NCBI GenBank assembly: GCA_029247685.1 | Contig: JAQWKT010000035.1 | Span: 19,470-83,469, forward strand | From: Crocinitomicaceae bacterium | Lineage (GTDB): Bacteria > Bacteroidota > Bacteroidia > Flavobacteriales_D > Crocinitomicaceae | Reading direction: 5' to 3' | Length of the DNA stretch: 64,000 nucleotides | In this document: positions 53,214 through 61,917 of the stretch, piece after piece | Layout: each line of letters begins with the position of its first letter | Position numbering within the stretch: position 1 is the stretch's first letter | The notes under the pieces: model-generated | The model's database searches: none | Told to the model about the DNA's origin: nothing | Seen by the model: the letters and a program-made list of their open reading frames with translations, nothing else | Translations under genes and position numbers: made by a program

Positions 53214-56200
53214 ATGCAAAAAAAATACCCCGAAAGAAAATCTTTAAACCTTGCAAAAACAGCAGAGGAAATTGGTGTTAAATGGAATGAAGAAAATGCG
53301 TTTAAAAATGCCATAGAAAATAGAGAAGGGTCTCCTAATTTTGTTTTTTATGAAGGACCTCCATCTGCAAATGGACTACCAGGAATTCACCATGTAATGG
53401 CAAGAACTATAAAAGATGTTTTCTGTCGTTATAAAACCTTAAAAGGATATCAGGTGCATCGAAAAGCCGGATGGGATACCCATGGATTGCCTGTAGAATT
53501 AAGTGTAGAAAAAGAACTAGGAATTACCAAAGAAGATATTGGTAAAAAAATATCGGTAGAAGACTACAACAAGGCCTGTCGAAATGCAGTAATGAAATAC
53601 ACCAACATATGGAATGATCTAACCAGAAATATGGGGTATTGGGTCGACATGGAAAACCCATACGTGACCTACGAATCAAAATACATGGAAACTGTATGGT
53701 GGTTGTTGGGGCAATTGCACAAAAAAAACTATCTGTATAAAGGATATACGATCCAACCATATTCTCCAAAAGCCGGGACAGGGCTTTCTTCTCACGAATT
53801 AAATCAACCTGGATGCTACAAAGATGTTACAGACACTACTGTTGTTGCACAATTTAAATTAAAGCAAAATCAAGAATCAAATGCCTTATCAACTTTTCTC
53901 TCAAAAGAAGAGCTTCTTGACACACATTTTTTGGCTTGGACAACCACTCCTTGGACATTGCCATCCAACACCGCTTTAGTTGTTGGACCAAAAATAAAAT
54001 ATTCTATTGTTCAAACCTTTAATCGATACACTGCTAAAAAAACAAACGTGATTTTGGCAAGCAAGCGTCTTTCGGCTTATTTCGGAAAAGGATTTATTCA
54101 AGTTAATTCTACTCAAGAATTAAACACCTGGAATAAAAAAGATAAAAACATCACTTTTTATGTTGCTTCAGAATTAAATGGAAGCGATTTAATTGGACTA
54201 AAATACGAGCAACTTCTGCCCTATTGTTTGCCTGCGGAAAATGCAGAAAATGCATTTCAAGTAATTAAAGGGGATTTTGTAACCACGGAAGATGGAACTG
54301 GAATTGTGCATGCTGCTCCAACTTTTGGTGCAGACGATTACAAAGTTGCAAATGAGTCTGGGGTCCCAGGAATGCTGGTAAAAGACAAAAATGGAAACCT
54401 TGTCCCATTAGTAAATCTTCAAGGGAAATTTAGAGCAGAAATTTCTGATTTTGCCGGGATGTATGTCAAAAACGAATACTATAACGAAAAGGAAGCGCCT
54501 GAAAAATCGGTAGATGTTTTAATAGCAATTAAGTTAAAGGAAGAAAACAAAGCATTTCTTGTTGAGAAATACGTTCACTCTTACCCACATTGTTGGAGAA
54601 CGGATAAACCTGTTTTGTATTACCCTCTTGACTCTTGGTTTGTTCGGGTAACTGAAAAAAAAGAAACCTTAATACAACTTAATAACACGATACAATGGAA
54701 ACCAGCCTCTACTGGTTCTGGAAGATTTGGAAAGTGGCTTGAAAATGCTAATGATTGGAATTTGTCTCGATCTAGATATTGGGGGATTCCTATTCCAATC
54801 TGGAGCACTGAAGATGGAGAAGAATCTATTTGTATTTCCTCTATAGAACAACTTAAAAAAGAATGTGAAAAATCTGTCATTGCTGGATTAATGAAAGAAA
54901 ATCCTCTTTCTGATTTTATCGTGGGCGACATGTCCAAAGAAAATTACCAGAAAATAGATCTTCACAAACACTTTGTAGACGATCTTGTTTTAATTTCTGA
55001 GAGTGGTAAAAAAATGACAAGAGAAGCCGATTTAATTGACGTTTGGTTCGACTCTGGCTCCATGCCATATGCACAACTTCATTATCCATTTGAAAACAAA
55101 GAAAAAATCGACTCTAACAAAAATTTTCCAGCAGATTTTATTGCAGAAGGGGTAGATCAAACTAGAGGATGGTTTTATACCTTGCATGCTATAAGCTCTA
55201 TTATTTTTGATTCTGTTGCTTATAAAAATGTAATGTCTAATGGATTAGTATTAGACAAAAATGGACAGAAGATGTCTAAGCGACTTGGCAATGCAACCGA
55301 TCCATTTAAAACACTTTCCAAATACGGAGCAGATGCAACCAGGTGGTATATGATCACAAATGCACAGCCATGGGATAACTTAAAGTTTGATGAGGATGGA
55401 ATTGTTGAAGTGCAACGAAAACTTTTTGGAACACTTCACAACACCTATTCTTTCTTTGTTTTATATGCCAATATTGATGAATACAACCACTCAGAAAAAC
55501 AAATTCCTTTAAATGAAAGACCTGAGATCGATCGATGGGTTATTTCTAAACTTAATAACCTAATAAAAAATGTAGACTCTCTCTATGAATCTTATGAACC
55601 AACATCTGCGGGAAGATTAATTCAAGAATTTGTTACCGATCAACTTTCCAACTGGTATGTTCGACTTTGCCGAAGAAGATTCTGGAAAAGCGAGGATAGC
55701 AAAGACAAATTAAGTGCCTATCAAACGCTTTATTTTTGCCTTAAAACAATTGCTTCAATTGGATCTCCAATTTCACCTTTCTACATGGATCAACTTCACA
55801 GGGATCTTACCTTGATGGAAAATGATTCTGTTCATTTAAGTAATTACCCAACTTTCCATTCCAAAAATGTGGATACTGCTCTAGAGAAAAGAATGGAACT
55901 TGCGCAACAAATTTGCTCTTTATCTCTTGGATTACGTAAAAAAGAAGTTATAAAAGTCAGACAGCCTTTACAAAAAATTCTTATCCCTTCCTTAAACAAA
56001 TCGTTTTCAGAAGACATAAAGAAAATTAAAAACCTCGTTCTCTCTGAGGTAAACATTAAAGAAATTGATCTGATTGAAGACGATGGAAAAATGATTGTAA
56101 AACAAATAAAACCAAACTTCAAATCCATCGGGCCAAAATATGGAAAACAAATGAAAGCAATAAGCAAGCTTATTGACGGTTTTAATCAAGAAGACATTGC

Positions 56201-56621
56201 CGAAATTCAAGAAAAATCTGGCTGGGAAGGCGAAATTGAAAATGAAATTATAAATCTATCCATCGAAGATTTTGAGATTAATGCCAAAGACATTCCAGGA
56301 TGGGTCGTTGCTAGTGAAGGCAAACTAACCGTAGCTCTTGATGTAACAATTACCGACGAGCTTAAGTCCGAAGGGATTTCAAGAGAATTAATAAACAAAA
56401 TTCAAAATTTAAGAAAAGACAACAATCTGGATGTAACGGATAAAATATCTTTGAATATATCGAGCACTCAACCCATAGAATCCGCTATAAACACTCACAG
56501 AAAATACATAAGCAATGAAGTTCTTGCTTCAGAAATAAACTTTGTCCAAAAAGAAAAAACAAAACATTGCATCGACATTGAACAATCAAATGACACCTAT
56601 GTTTCATTAATAAAAACGTAA
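53214..56621 (+). CDS. ileS: Isoleucyl-tRNA synthetase
   Basis: A 1135-residue class I synthetase that charges tRNA-Ile and edits valine. The HIGH-equivalent motif is in GPPSANGLPGIHHVMARTIK, with KGYQVHRKAGWDTHGLPVE after it. An editing (CP1) domain holds the block THFLAWTTTPWTLPSNTALVVG. GVDQTRGWFYTLHAIS and KMSKRLGNATDPF (the KMSKS loop) follow. The C-terminal anticodon-binding helical domain has ISKLNNLIKNVDSLYE. Length fits the longer IleRS form common in Bacteroidota. The start ATG at 53214 follows a potential hairpin leader. ctaA begins one base after its stop codon. Confidence 0.97.
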   Translation: MQKKYPERKSLNLAKTAEEIGVKWNEENAFKNAIENREGSPNFVFYEGPPSANGLPGIHHVMARTIKDVFCRYKTLKGYQVHRKAGWDTHGLPVELSVEKELGITKEDIGKKISVEDYNKACRNAVMKYTNIWNDLTRNMGYWVDMENPYVTYESKYMETVWWLLGQLHKKNYLYKGYTIQPYSPKAGTGLSSHELNQPGCYKDVTDTTVVAQFKLKQNQESNALSTFLSKEELLDTHFLAWTTTPWTLPSNTALVVGPKIKYSIVQTFNRYTAKKTNVILASKRLSAYFGKGFIQVNSTQELNTWNKKDKNITFYVASELNGSDLIGLKYEQLLPYCLPAENAENAFQVIKGDFVTTEDGTGIVHAAPTFGADDYKVANESGVPGMLVKDKNGNLVPLVNLQGKFRAEISDFAGMYVKNEYYNEKEAPEKSVDVLIAIKLKEENKAFLVEKYVHSYPHCWRTDKPVLYYPLDSWFVRVTEKKETLIQLNNTIQWKPASTGSGRFGKWLENANDWNLSRSRYWGIPIPIWSTEDGEESICISSIEQLKKECEKSVIAGLMKENPLSDFIVGDMSKENYQKIDLHKHFVDDLVLISESGKKMTREADLIDVWFDSGSMPYAQLHYPFENKEKIDSNKNFPADFIAEGVDQTRGWFYTLHAISSIIFDSVAYKNVMSNGLVLDKNGQKMSKRLGNATDPFKTLSKYGADATRWYMITNAQPWDNLKFDEDGIVEVQRKLFGTLHNTYSFFVLYANIDEYNHSEKQIPLNERPEIDRWVISKLNNLIKNVDSLYESYEPTSAGRLIQEFVTDQLSNWYVRLCRRRFWKSEDSKDKLSAYQTLYFCLKTIASIGSPISPFYMDQLHRDLTLMENDSVHLSNYPTFHSKNVDTALEKRMELAQQICSLSLGLRKKEVIKVRQPLQKILIPSLNKSFSEDIKKIKNLVLSEVNIKEIDLIEDDGKMIVKQIKPNFKSIGPKYGKQMKAISKLIDGFNQEDIAEIQEKSGWEGEIENEIINLSIEDFEINAKDIPGWVVASEGKLTVALDVTITDELKSEGISRELINKIQNLRKDNNLDVTDKISLNISSTQPIESAINTHRKYISNEVLASEINFVQKEKTKHCIDIEQSNDTYVSLIKT

Positions 56622-56622
56622 C

Positions 56623-57633
56623 TTGAATTTTTCGAAGAATTTCATTCGTTTAAACTGGTTAATAATCATTTGCATTTATTTGGTGGTTATCGCTGGAAGT
56701 TTTGTTCGAATTACTGGAAGTGGGATGGGTTGTCCTGACTGGCCAAAATGTTTTGGAGAATGGATTCCTCCTACAAATGAAAATCAAATCCCAGAAAATT
56801 ATAAAGAAATTTATTCTCAAAAAAGAGCTAAAAAAACCATCCGTTTTTGCAAATTTTTAAGCAACATAGGACTGGATGACACTGCCGATAATGTGAAGAA
56901 TGATCCAAGTCTTTATGTGGAAGAAGATTTTAATGGAAAAAAAACTTGGATTGAATATGTAAATAGACTTGTTGGTTTTCTAGCAGGAAATCTTATGCTT
57001 TTTGGTTTTGTTTGGATGCTTCTTAAGTATCGAACAAAAAAACTAATCGGCATACAATTATTCAATTTAGTTTTAATGGGAATTCAAGGGTGGTTTGGCT
57101 CCATTGTCGTTGCAACCAACTTGGTTCCATGGACCATAACGGTTCACCTATTTCTTGCTTTATTAATTATCGGAATTCAACTAAAAATACTATTTGCTAT
57201 TTCTAAAAGCTCAAGCGCTGTAATGGATTTGCCAAAAGGCATTAAAATAAGTCTTTTTCTTATTTTATTAATTACATTCTACCAAATGTTTCTTGGAACA
57301 CAAGTAAGAGAATCTATTGATGTTTTAACCAAAGAAGGATATGGAAGAGAGCATTGGACTCATATGCTTGGAATTCCATTTTATATACATCGAAGTTTTT
57401 CATGGCTAGTTTTAATTGGGATGGGGGTACTATTTTATATAAACGAAAAAAAATACCGACTTAAATCTATACGAAATTGCTTTTTTGTGCTTTGCTTGGG
57501 TTTGATTACAGGGGTTTTGTTGGCACATATTGATATGCCGGGGTTGGTGCAGGTTTGTCATCTCGTTTTTGCAGTAGTATTATTTGGGCAATTATTATGG
57601 CTACATTTTGAAATACACCTTAGAAATTATTAA
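56623..57633 (+). CDS. ctaA: Heme A synthase (CtaA/COX15)
   Basis: A 336-residue integral membrane protein of the COX15/CtaA family, which converts heme O to heme A for cytochrome oxidase. The TTG at 56623, one base after ileS, gives the N-terminus with helix LIIICIYLVVIAGSFVRITG and the conserved SGMGCPDWPKCFGEWIPP that follows. Other family blocks are EYVNRLVGFLAGN, QGWFGSIVVATNLVPWTITVHLF, QMFLGTQVRESID and HRSFSWLVLIG, and the C-terminal HMPGL-like DMPGLVQVCHLVF. About eight helices are visible. The loop after the first helix is long, as in Bacteroidota. The short gap to ileS suggests co-transcription. Confidence 0.92.
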   Translation: MNFSKNFIRLNWLIIICIYLVVIAGSFVRITGSGMGCPDWPKCFGEWIPPTNENQIPENYKEIYSQKRAKKTIRFCKFLSNIGLDDTADNVKNDPSLYVEEDFNGKKTWIEYVNRLVGFLAGNLMLFGFVWMLLKYRTKKLIGIQLFNLVLMGIQGWFGSIVVATNLVPWTITVHLFLALLIIGIQLKILFAISKSSSAVMDLPKGIKISLFLILLITFYQMFLGTQVRESIDVLTKEGYGREHWTHMLGIPFYIHRSFSWLVLIGMGVLFYINEKKYRLKSIRNCFFVLCLGLITGVLLAHIDMPGLVQVCHLVFAVVLFGQLLWLHFEIHLRNY

Positions 57634-57657
57634 ATTTACATTCTAAAAAATACAATT

Positions 57658-58257
57658 ATGTCTTATACATTACCAGATTTATCATACGCATATGATGCAC
57701 TAGAACCTAATATCGATGCTAGAACCATGGAAATCCATCATTCCAAACATCATGCAGGATACACAAGCAAACTTAATGCAGCAATAGAAGGAACCGAAAT
57801 GGAGGGAAAATCCCTTACGGATCTATTTAAAAACCACATGAATAACAATGCGGTTAGAAATAATGGTGGAGGCTACTTCAATCACTGTCTTTTTTGGGAA
57901 GTGATGAGCCCAAACGGTGGGGGGACTCCATCGGGAGACCTAGCAAGTGCAATTGACAGTGCTTTTGGCTCTTTTGAAGATTTTAAATCTGCTTTTGCAG
58001 CAGCAGCAGCAACTAGATTTGGATCAGGTTGGGCTTGGCTTTGTGTAAAAGATGGCAAACTAGAAGTTTGTTCTACAGCTAATCAAGATAATCCATTGAT
58101 GGATGAAGGATGCGGTGGAACTCCAATATTGGGATTAGATGTTTGGGAGCATGCATACTACCTTAACTATCAAAACAGAAGACCAGACTACATTAATGCA
58201 TTTTTTAATGTGATTAACTGGAATGCGGTTACAGAAAAGTATAACGCTGCAAAATAA
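57658..58257 (+). CDS. Superoxide dismutase (Fe/Mn family)
   Basis: A 199-residue Fe/Mn superoxide dismutase that disproportionates superoxide in the cytoplasm. Metal ligands are His27 ([12 protein letters not shown]), His76 ([11 protein letters not shown]), Asp161 and His165 ([19 protein letters not shown]). The first domain is the helical hairpin and the second the alpha/beta domain, ending VINWNAV. GGGYFNH and the [17 protein letters not shown] pattern resemble manganese or cambialistic forms, but metal choice cannot be read from the sequence. A shared terminator separates it from the convergent peroxiredoxin gene. Confidence 0.96.
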   Translation: MSYTLPDLSYAYDALEPNIDARTMEIHHSKHHAGYTSKLNAAIEGTEMEGKSLTDLFKNHMNNNAVRNNGGGYFNHCLFWEVMSPNGGGTPSGDLASAIDSAFGSFEDFKSAFAAAAATRFGSGWAWLCVKDGKLEVCSTANQDNPLMDEGCGGTPILGLDVWEHAYYLNYQNRRPDYINAFFNVINWNAVTEKYNAAK

Positions 58258-58274
58258 TTAAAACACTATTAACA

Positions 58275-58303
58275 AAAAAAGGGGGCTAATCGCCCCCTTT
58301 TTT
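58275..58303. terminator. Bidirectional terminator between superoxide dismutase and peroxiredoxin
   Basis: GGGGGC at 58281-58286 pairs with GCCCCC at 58292-58297 over a TAATC loop, with A-run left and T-run right. It can stop transcripts from both convergent genes. Confidence 0.95.
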
Positions 58304-58321
58304 ATTTGAATGAAAAATAAC

Positions 58322-58954
58322 TTAATGATTGGAAAGGTAATCTGCCACTCCATCAAAAGAAGCAGTCATTCCATCTTTTCCTTTTTGCCAGTTTGCTGGG
58401 CAAACTTCTCCGTGCTCTTCGTTAAACTGAAGTGCATCTACAATTCGAATTGCTTCATCTACGTTTCTACCAAGAGGAAGATCGTTAACAAGCATGTGTC
58501 TAACCAATCCTTCTTTGTCAATTAAAAATAACCCTCTATAAGAAATCATCGCTCCAGTTGCTACAAGATTTCCTTCGGCATCGTAATCGTATTCCCCCAT
58601 TAAAACTCCATAAGCATCTGCAATGGTTTTAGAAGTATCGGCTACTATTGGGTAAGTAACTCCTTGAATACCGCCTTTATTTTTAGGTACCTGAAGCCAT
58701 CCCCAATGAGACTCTTCGGTATCGGTGGAACATGCTACCACCTTCACACCTCTTGATTCAAAATCTGCCACTGCATCTTGAAAGGCATGCAATTCTGAAG
58801 GGCAAACAAAAGTAAAATCTTTTGGATAAAAGAATAAAATCACTTCGTTTTTTCCGCGATACTGCTCCAATGAAAAGTTTTGTACAATTTCTCCGCCGTT
58901 TATCACAGCTGACGCCTCAAATGATGGCGCTTTTTTTCCTACTAATGTTGTCAT
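58322..58954 (-). CDS. 2-Cys peroxiredoxin (AhpC/Prx1-type)
   Basis: A 210-residue typical 2-Cys peroxiredoxin reducing hydrogen peroxide and organic peroxides. The peroxidatic Cys51 is in YPKDFTFVCPSELHAFQ, and the resolving Cys185 is in GEVCPANWQKGKDGM. VACSTDTEESHWGWLQVP, PIVADTSKTIADAYGVL and RGLFLIDKEGLVRHM complete the fold. The C-terminal YLSNH lacks the YF motif of eukaryotic sensitive forms. It converges with superoxide dismutase and is divergent from the AddB-like nuclease. The reductant (thioredoxin or AhpF) is not encoded in this window. Confidence 0.97.
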   Translation of the reverse strand: MTTLVGKKAPSFEASAVINGGEIVQNFSLEQYRGKNEVILFFYPKDFTFVCPSELHAFQDAVADFESRGVKVVACSTDTEESHWGWLQVPKNKGGIQGVTYPIVADTSKTIADAYGVLMGEYDYDAEGNLVATGAMISYRGLFLIDKEGLVRHMLVNDLPLGRNVDEAIRIVDALQFNEEHGEVCPANWQKGKDGMTASFDGVADYLSNH

Positions 58955-58976
58955 GTGCTAATTTTTTTGTTGTTTG

Positions 58977-58984
58977 CAAATTTA
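58977..58984 (-). promoter_or_regulatory. -7 element of the peroxiredoxin promoter
   Basis: Minus-strand TAAATTTG matches TAnnTTTG, 22 bases before the start codon. A -33 TTG at the right distance was not found. Confidence 0.5.
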
Positions 58985-59044
58985 CAACTTTTAATGTATT
59001 GTATCGGATTGTAAATCATTGAATTTTATTAATTTCATTTTACG

Positions 59045-61864
59045 ATGAAATTCACCGATCAAATTGCGAACTATATTTATGAAAATCAAATTGATTTAGA
59101 TCAATTATGCATCGTTCTTCCATCCAAAAGAGCACAAAAATATATTGCTTCTTCCTTGTTTGAAAAATATGGAAAACCAATCTTTGCGCCTCAAATGCTT
59201 ACTATCGATGAGTGGATTAAAGAGCAATGCACCTTTCATGTTATTGATAAAACAAGCCTTCTTTTTCAATTATACAAAGTGCATCTAGAAATCGAAAAAA
59301 ACATTGAAAAATTATCTTTTGATGAATTTCAAAAATGGGGAGACCTTCTTCTTAAAGATTTTGATGAAATCGACCGATATCTTTTAAACTATAAAGATGT
59401 CTTTAGGAATCTATCTGAAATACATCGCTTGGAAGATGGTTTTTTGAGTAGTTGGGGAGTAGAAGAAGAAGAATTATCTAAAACACAGAAAAAATTTCTT
59501 TCGTTTTGGAAGTCTCTTCCCAATTATTACTTAAAGTTTCAAGAAATTCTTTCTTTCAAAAACATTAATTACTCCGGAAAGGCATATCGCTTTGCCTCTG
59601 AAAACATTGACCCTATTTTTAATGCCTCAAAAAAAGACCTCTTATTTGCAGGGTTTAATGCCTTATCCACTTCTGAAAAAGAGATCCTAAAATACGCGCA
59701 CAGACACCCAAAAGGACATGTTCTAATCGATGCTGACCAATATTATTTAAACGACAAAAATCACGAAGCTGGAAATTTTTTACGTCAACTTTTAAAGTCC
59801 CTACAGTCCTCCACGATTCCATTTGTAAAAAATCAATTACAAAAAAAAGCGCTTAACATCGAAATCATAGAATGCCCCCAAGTTACAGGCCAAGTTAAAG
59901 TCGCATCTACTATCTTAAGTAATTTATCCCCAGAAGAGCTCAACAAAACAGTATTGCTATTGGCAGATGAAAGCTTAATCATTCCGGTTATTCAAAACAT
60001 TCCCAAAAAAGTAAAAAAAGCCAACATTACTCTTGGTTTGCCATTAAAAAGCACCCCGGTTAAATCATGGGTCGAACTCCTTTTTAGCATTCAAGAAAAC
60101 AAAAAAAGATTTTCGAAAAAAGGACTCTACTTTAAAGATTTTCAACGATTTTGCAATCATCCGTTTATTCAAGCAACATTAAATGAAAAGGATCGAAACA
60201 TTCTTATAAAAGAAGAAGAAGTTGCAAGTGAAAAAAATCAAATAATTAGAGATCTTAATTCCTTGAAATTTTGCCCACATTTGTATGAGATTTCTACTAT
60301 TATAAACAATGACTGGGAAGACGATTGGCTAAATGGAATTTCACAAATACGAGTTGCCAATGAAAAATGTTTTGGGTTTTTTAAAGAACAACATGTTTTT
60401 GAAAAAGCAACCATCCACTCGTTTGATGAAGCGCTAATTGAACTTCAAAATATTAGCGCAAAAGATTTTCCAAAAATGGGTTTTAATGCCTTTCGATCGC
60501 TTTTTAAAACACATGCTTTTCAAAAGAAAATATCGTATCATGGAAACCCCATGGAAGGACTTCAAGTCATGGGGCTTCTTGAAACCAGAATGATTGATTT
60601 TGACACTATTATTGTGGTGGGCATGAACGAAGGGGTACTTCCAAACACCAACCCTTTGGAATCTTATTTTCCAATGGATTTAAGGCGGTATCTTGGCTTG
60701 CCACTTCCGAGGCAAAAACAAGGCCTTTTTGCTTATCATTTTTACAGGCTTCTTCACGAAGCCAAAAACCTTTATTGCACTTTTGCAAGCGTTTCTGAAG
60801 GAATAGGGAAAGCAGAAGCAAGCAGATATCTCTTGCAGTTAGAACTCGAATTACTTCCTTTAAACCCCTCCATTACGCTTAGCAAAAAGAACTATAAAAT
60901 CCCTCCTATAACCATAAACCGAAAAGAAAATCAAATCTTAAAAGATGCCAATTATTACACCCGTCTTGATGCATTTTTTAAACGTTCCCTATCGGCATCT
61001 GCGATTAATACTTTTTTAAGTTGTCCAAAAGACTTTTACAACAAATATATACTGGAGTTTAAAGAAGAACGACAAATGAGTGAGGAGGTAGAAAACAGCA
61101 CTTTTGGAAGTTTTATACATGATGTGCTTGAAAAGTTATATACCCCACATGCAATGTATGCAAAAGATGGACAACAAAAGAAAAAAGAAGCCTATGCATT
61201 ACAGGAAGAAGACATGGACGAAATGCTAAATCAATACGAGGAGCTAATGCACAAATCGTTTAAAACGCATTTTGGAGACAATATCCAAATTTTTGCTTCT
61301 GGAAAAAATAGATTTAGTTATGACATGGCTTTGGAATTGACAAAACGCATTTTAAAATCGGAAAAAAAGATTTTGGTCGATCATCAAAATAAAATATGTA
61401 TTCATCAACTTGAAGCAAAACTAGAAGCAAGTTTAGAAATAAACATTAATGGAGAAAAAAAACCTTTGCATTTAAATGGAATAATTGATCGGATAGACTC
61501 GCTAAATGGAAAGGTTCGAGTGATTGATTATAAATCCGGAAAGATTGAAGCCAAAGAAGTTTCTTTTTCTAAAAAAAATGACCAAAGTGTCATTAGCAGC
61601 TTTTCAAATTGCAAACATGCCACGCAATTAATTATGTACTGCGTGTTATACCAAAATAAATACGGAAAACTTCCTGATATTGCTGGCATATATTCCGTTA
61701 TTAATCAGGAAAAAGGAGTAAGTAATTTAAAAAGCAGTAAATTAGATTTGGAAGAAATTGTTTCTTTATTTCCTTCCTTTTTAGAGGAAATGATACAAAC
61801 ACTTTACGATCCAAATATTTCAATTGAACATGATGAGAACTCTAAATACTGTTCATTTTGTTAA
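59045..61864 (+). CDS. PD-(D/E)XK nuclease / AddB-like protein
   Basis: A 939-residue protein resembling the AddB subunit of the AddAB helicase-nuclease, or the 'inactivated helicase plus PD-(D/E)XK nuclease' group of Bacteroidota. The N-terminal half is a helicase-like region without a good Walker A (IVLPSKRAQKYIASSL, APQMLTIDEW). The C-terminal nuclease has LSASAINTFLSCPKDFYNKYIL, SFGSFIHDVLEKL, NGIIDRIDSLNGKVRVIDYKSGKIE (the PD-(D/E)XK core, D...DYK) and a QLIMYCVLYQNKYG helix. A Cys in LSCPKD and the C-terminal CSFC resemble the Fe-S-binding Cys set of AddB. Function would be DNA-end processing in recombination. The helicase partner (AddA/UvrD-like) is not in the window. Confidence 0.83.
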   Translation: MKFTDQIANYIYENQIDLDQLCIVLPSKRAQKYIASSLFEKYGKPIFAPQMLTIDEWIKEQCTFHVIDKTSLLFQLYKVHLEIEKNIEKLSFDEFQKWGDLLLKDFDEIDRYLLNYKDVFRNLSEIHRLEDGFLSSWGVEEEELSKTQKKFLSFWKSLPNYYLKFQEILSFKNINYSGKAYRFASENIDPIFNASKKDLLFAGFNALSTSEKEILKYAHRHPKGHVLIDADQYYLNDKNHEAGNFLRQLLKSLQSSTIPFVKNQLQKKALNIEIIECPQVTGQVKVASTILSNLSPEELNKTVLLLADESLIIPVIQNIPKKVKKANITLGLPLKSTPVKSWVELLFSIQENKKRFSKKGLYFKDFQRFCNHPFIQATLNEKDRNILIKEEEVASEKNQIIRDLNSLKFCPHLYEISTIINNDWEDDWLNGISQIRVANEKCFGFFKEQHVFEKATIHSFDEALIELQNISAKDFPKMGFNAFRSLFKTHAFQKKISYHGNPMEGLQVMGLLETRMIDFDTIIVVGMNEGVLPNTNPLESYFPMDLRRYLGLPLPRQKQGLFAYHFYRLLHEAKNLYCTFASVSEGIGKAEASRYLLQLELELLPLNPSITLSKKNYKIPPITINRKENQILKDANYYTRLDAFFKRSLSASAINTFLSCPKDFYNKYILEFKEERQMSEEVENSTFGSFIHDVLEKLYTPHAMYAKDGQQKKKEAYALQEEDMDEMLNQYEELMHKSFKTHFGDNIQIFASGKNRFSYDMALELTKRILKSEKKILVDHQNKICIHQLEAKLEASLEININGEKKPLHLNGIIDRIDSLNGKVRVIDYKSGKIEAKEVSFSKKNDQSVISSFSNCKHATQLIMYCVLYQNKYGKLPDIAGIYSVINQEKGVSNLKSSKLDLEEIVSLFPSFLEEMIQTLYDPNISIEHDENSKYCSFC

Positions 61865-61894
61865 TCAAAACAAAGCCACTTTAGTTGAAAAATA

Positions 61895-61902
61895 TACCTT
61901 TG
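61895..61902 (+). promoter_or_regulatory. -7 element of the tyrS promoter
   Basis: TACCTTTG matches TAnnTTTG, 15 bases before the tyrS start codon at 61918. No -33 TTG at the usual spacing. Confidence 0.45.
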
Positions 61903-61917
61903 TAAAAAACGAGTAGA

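Noticed and set aside
58310..58525. 71-codon open frame on the plus strand within the peroxiredoxin gene
   Set aside because: It lies fully antisense to a strongly supported peroxiredoxin and begins just after a terminator; its residues are a low-complexity shadow.
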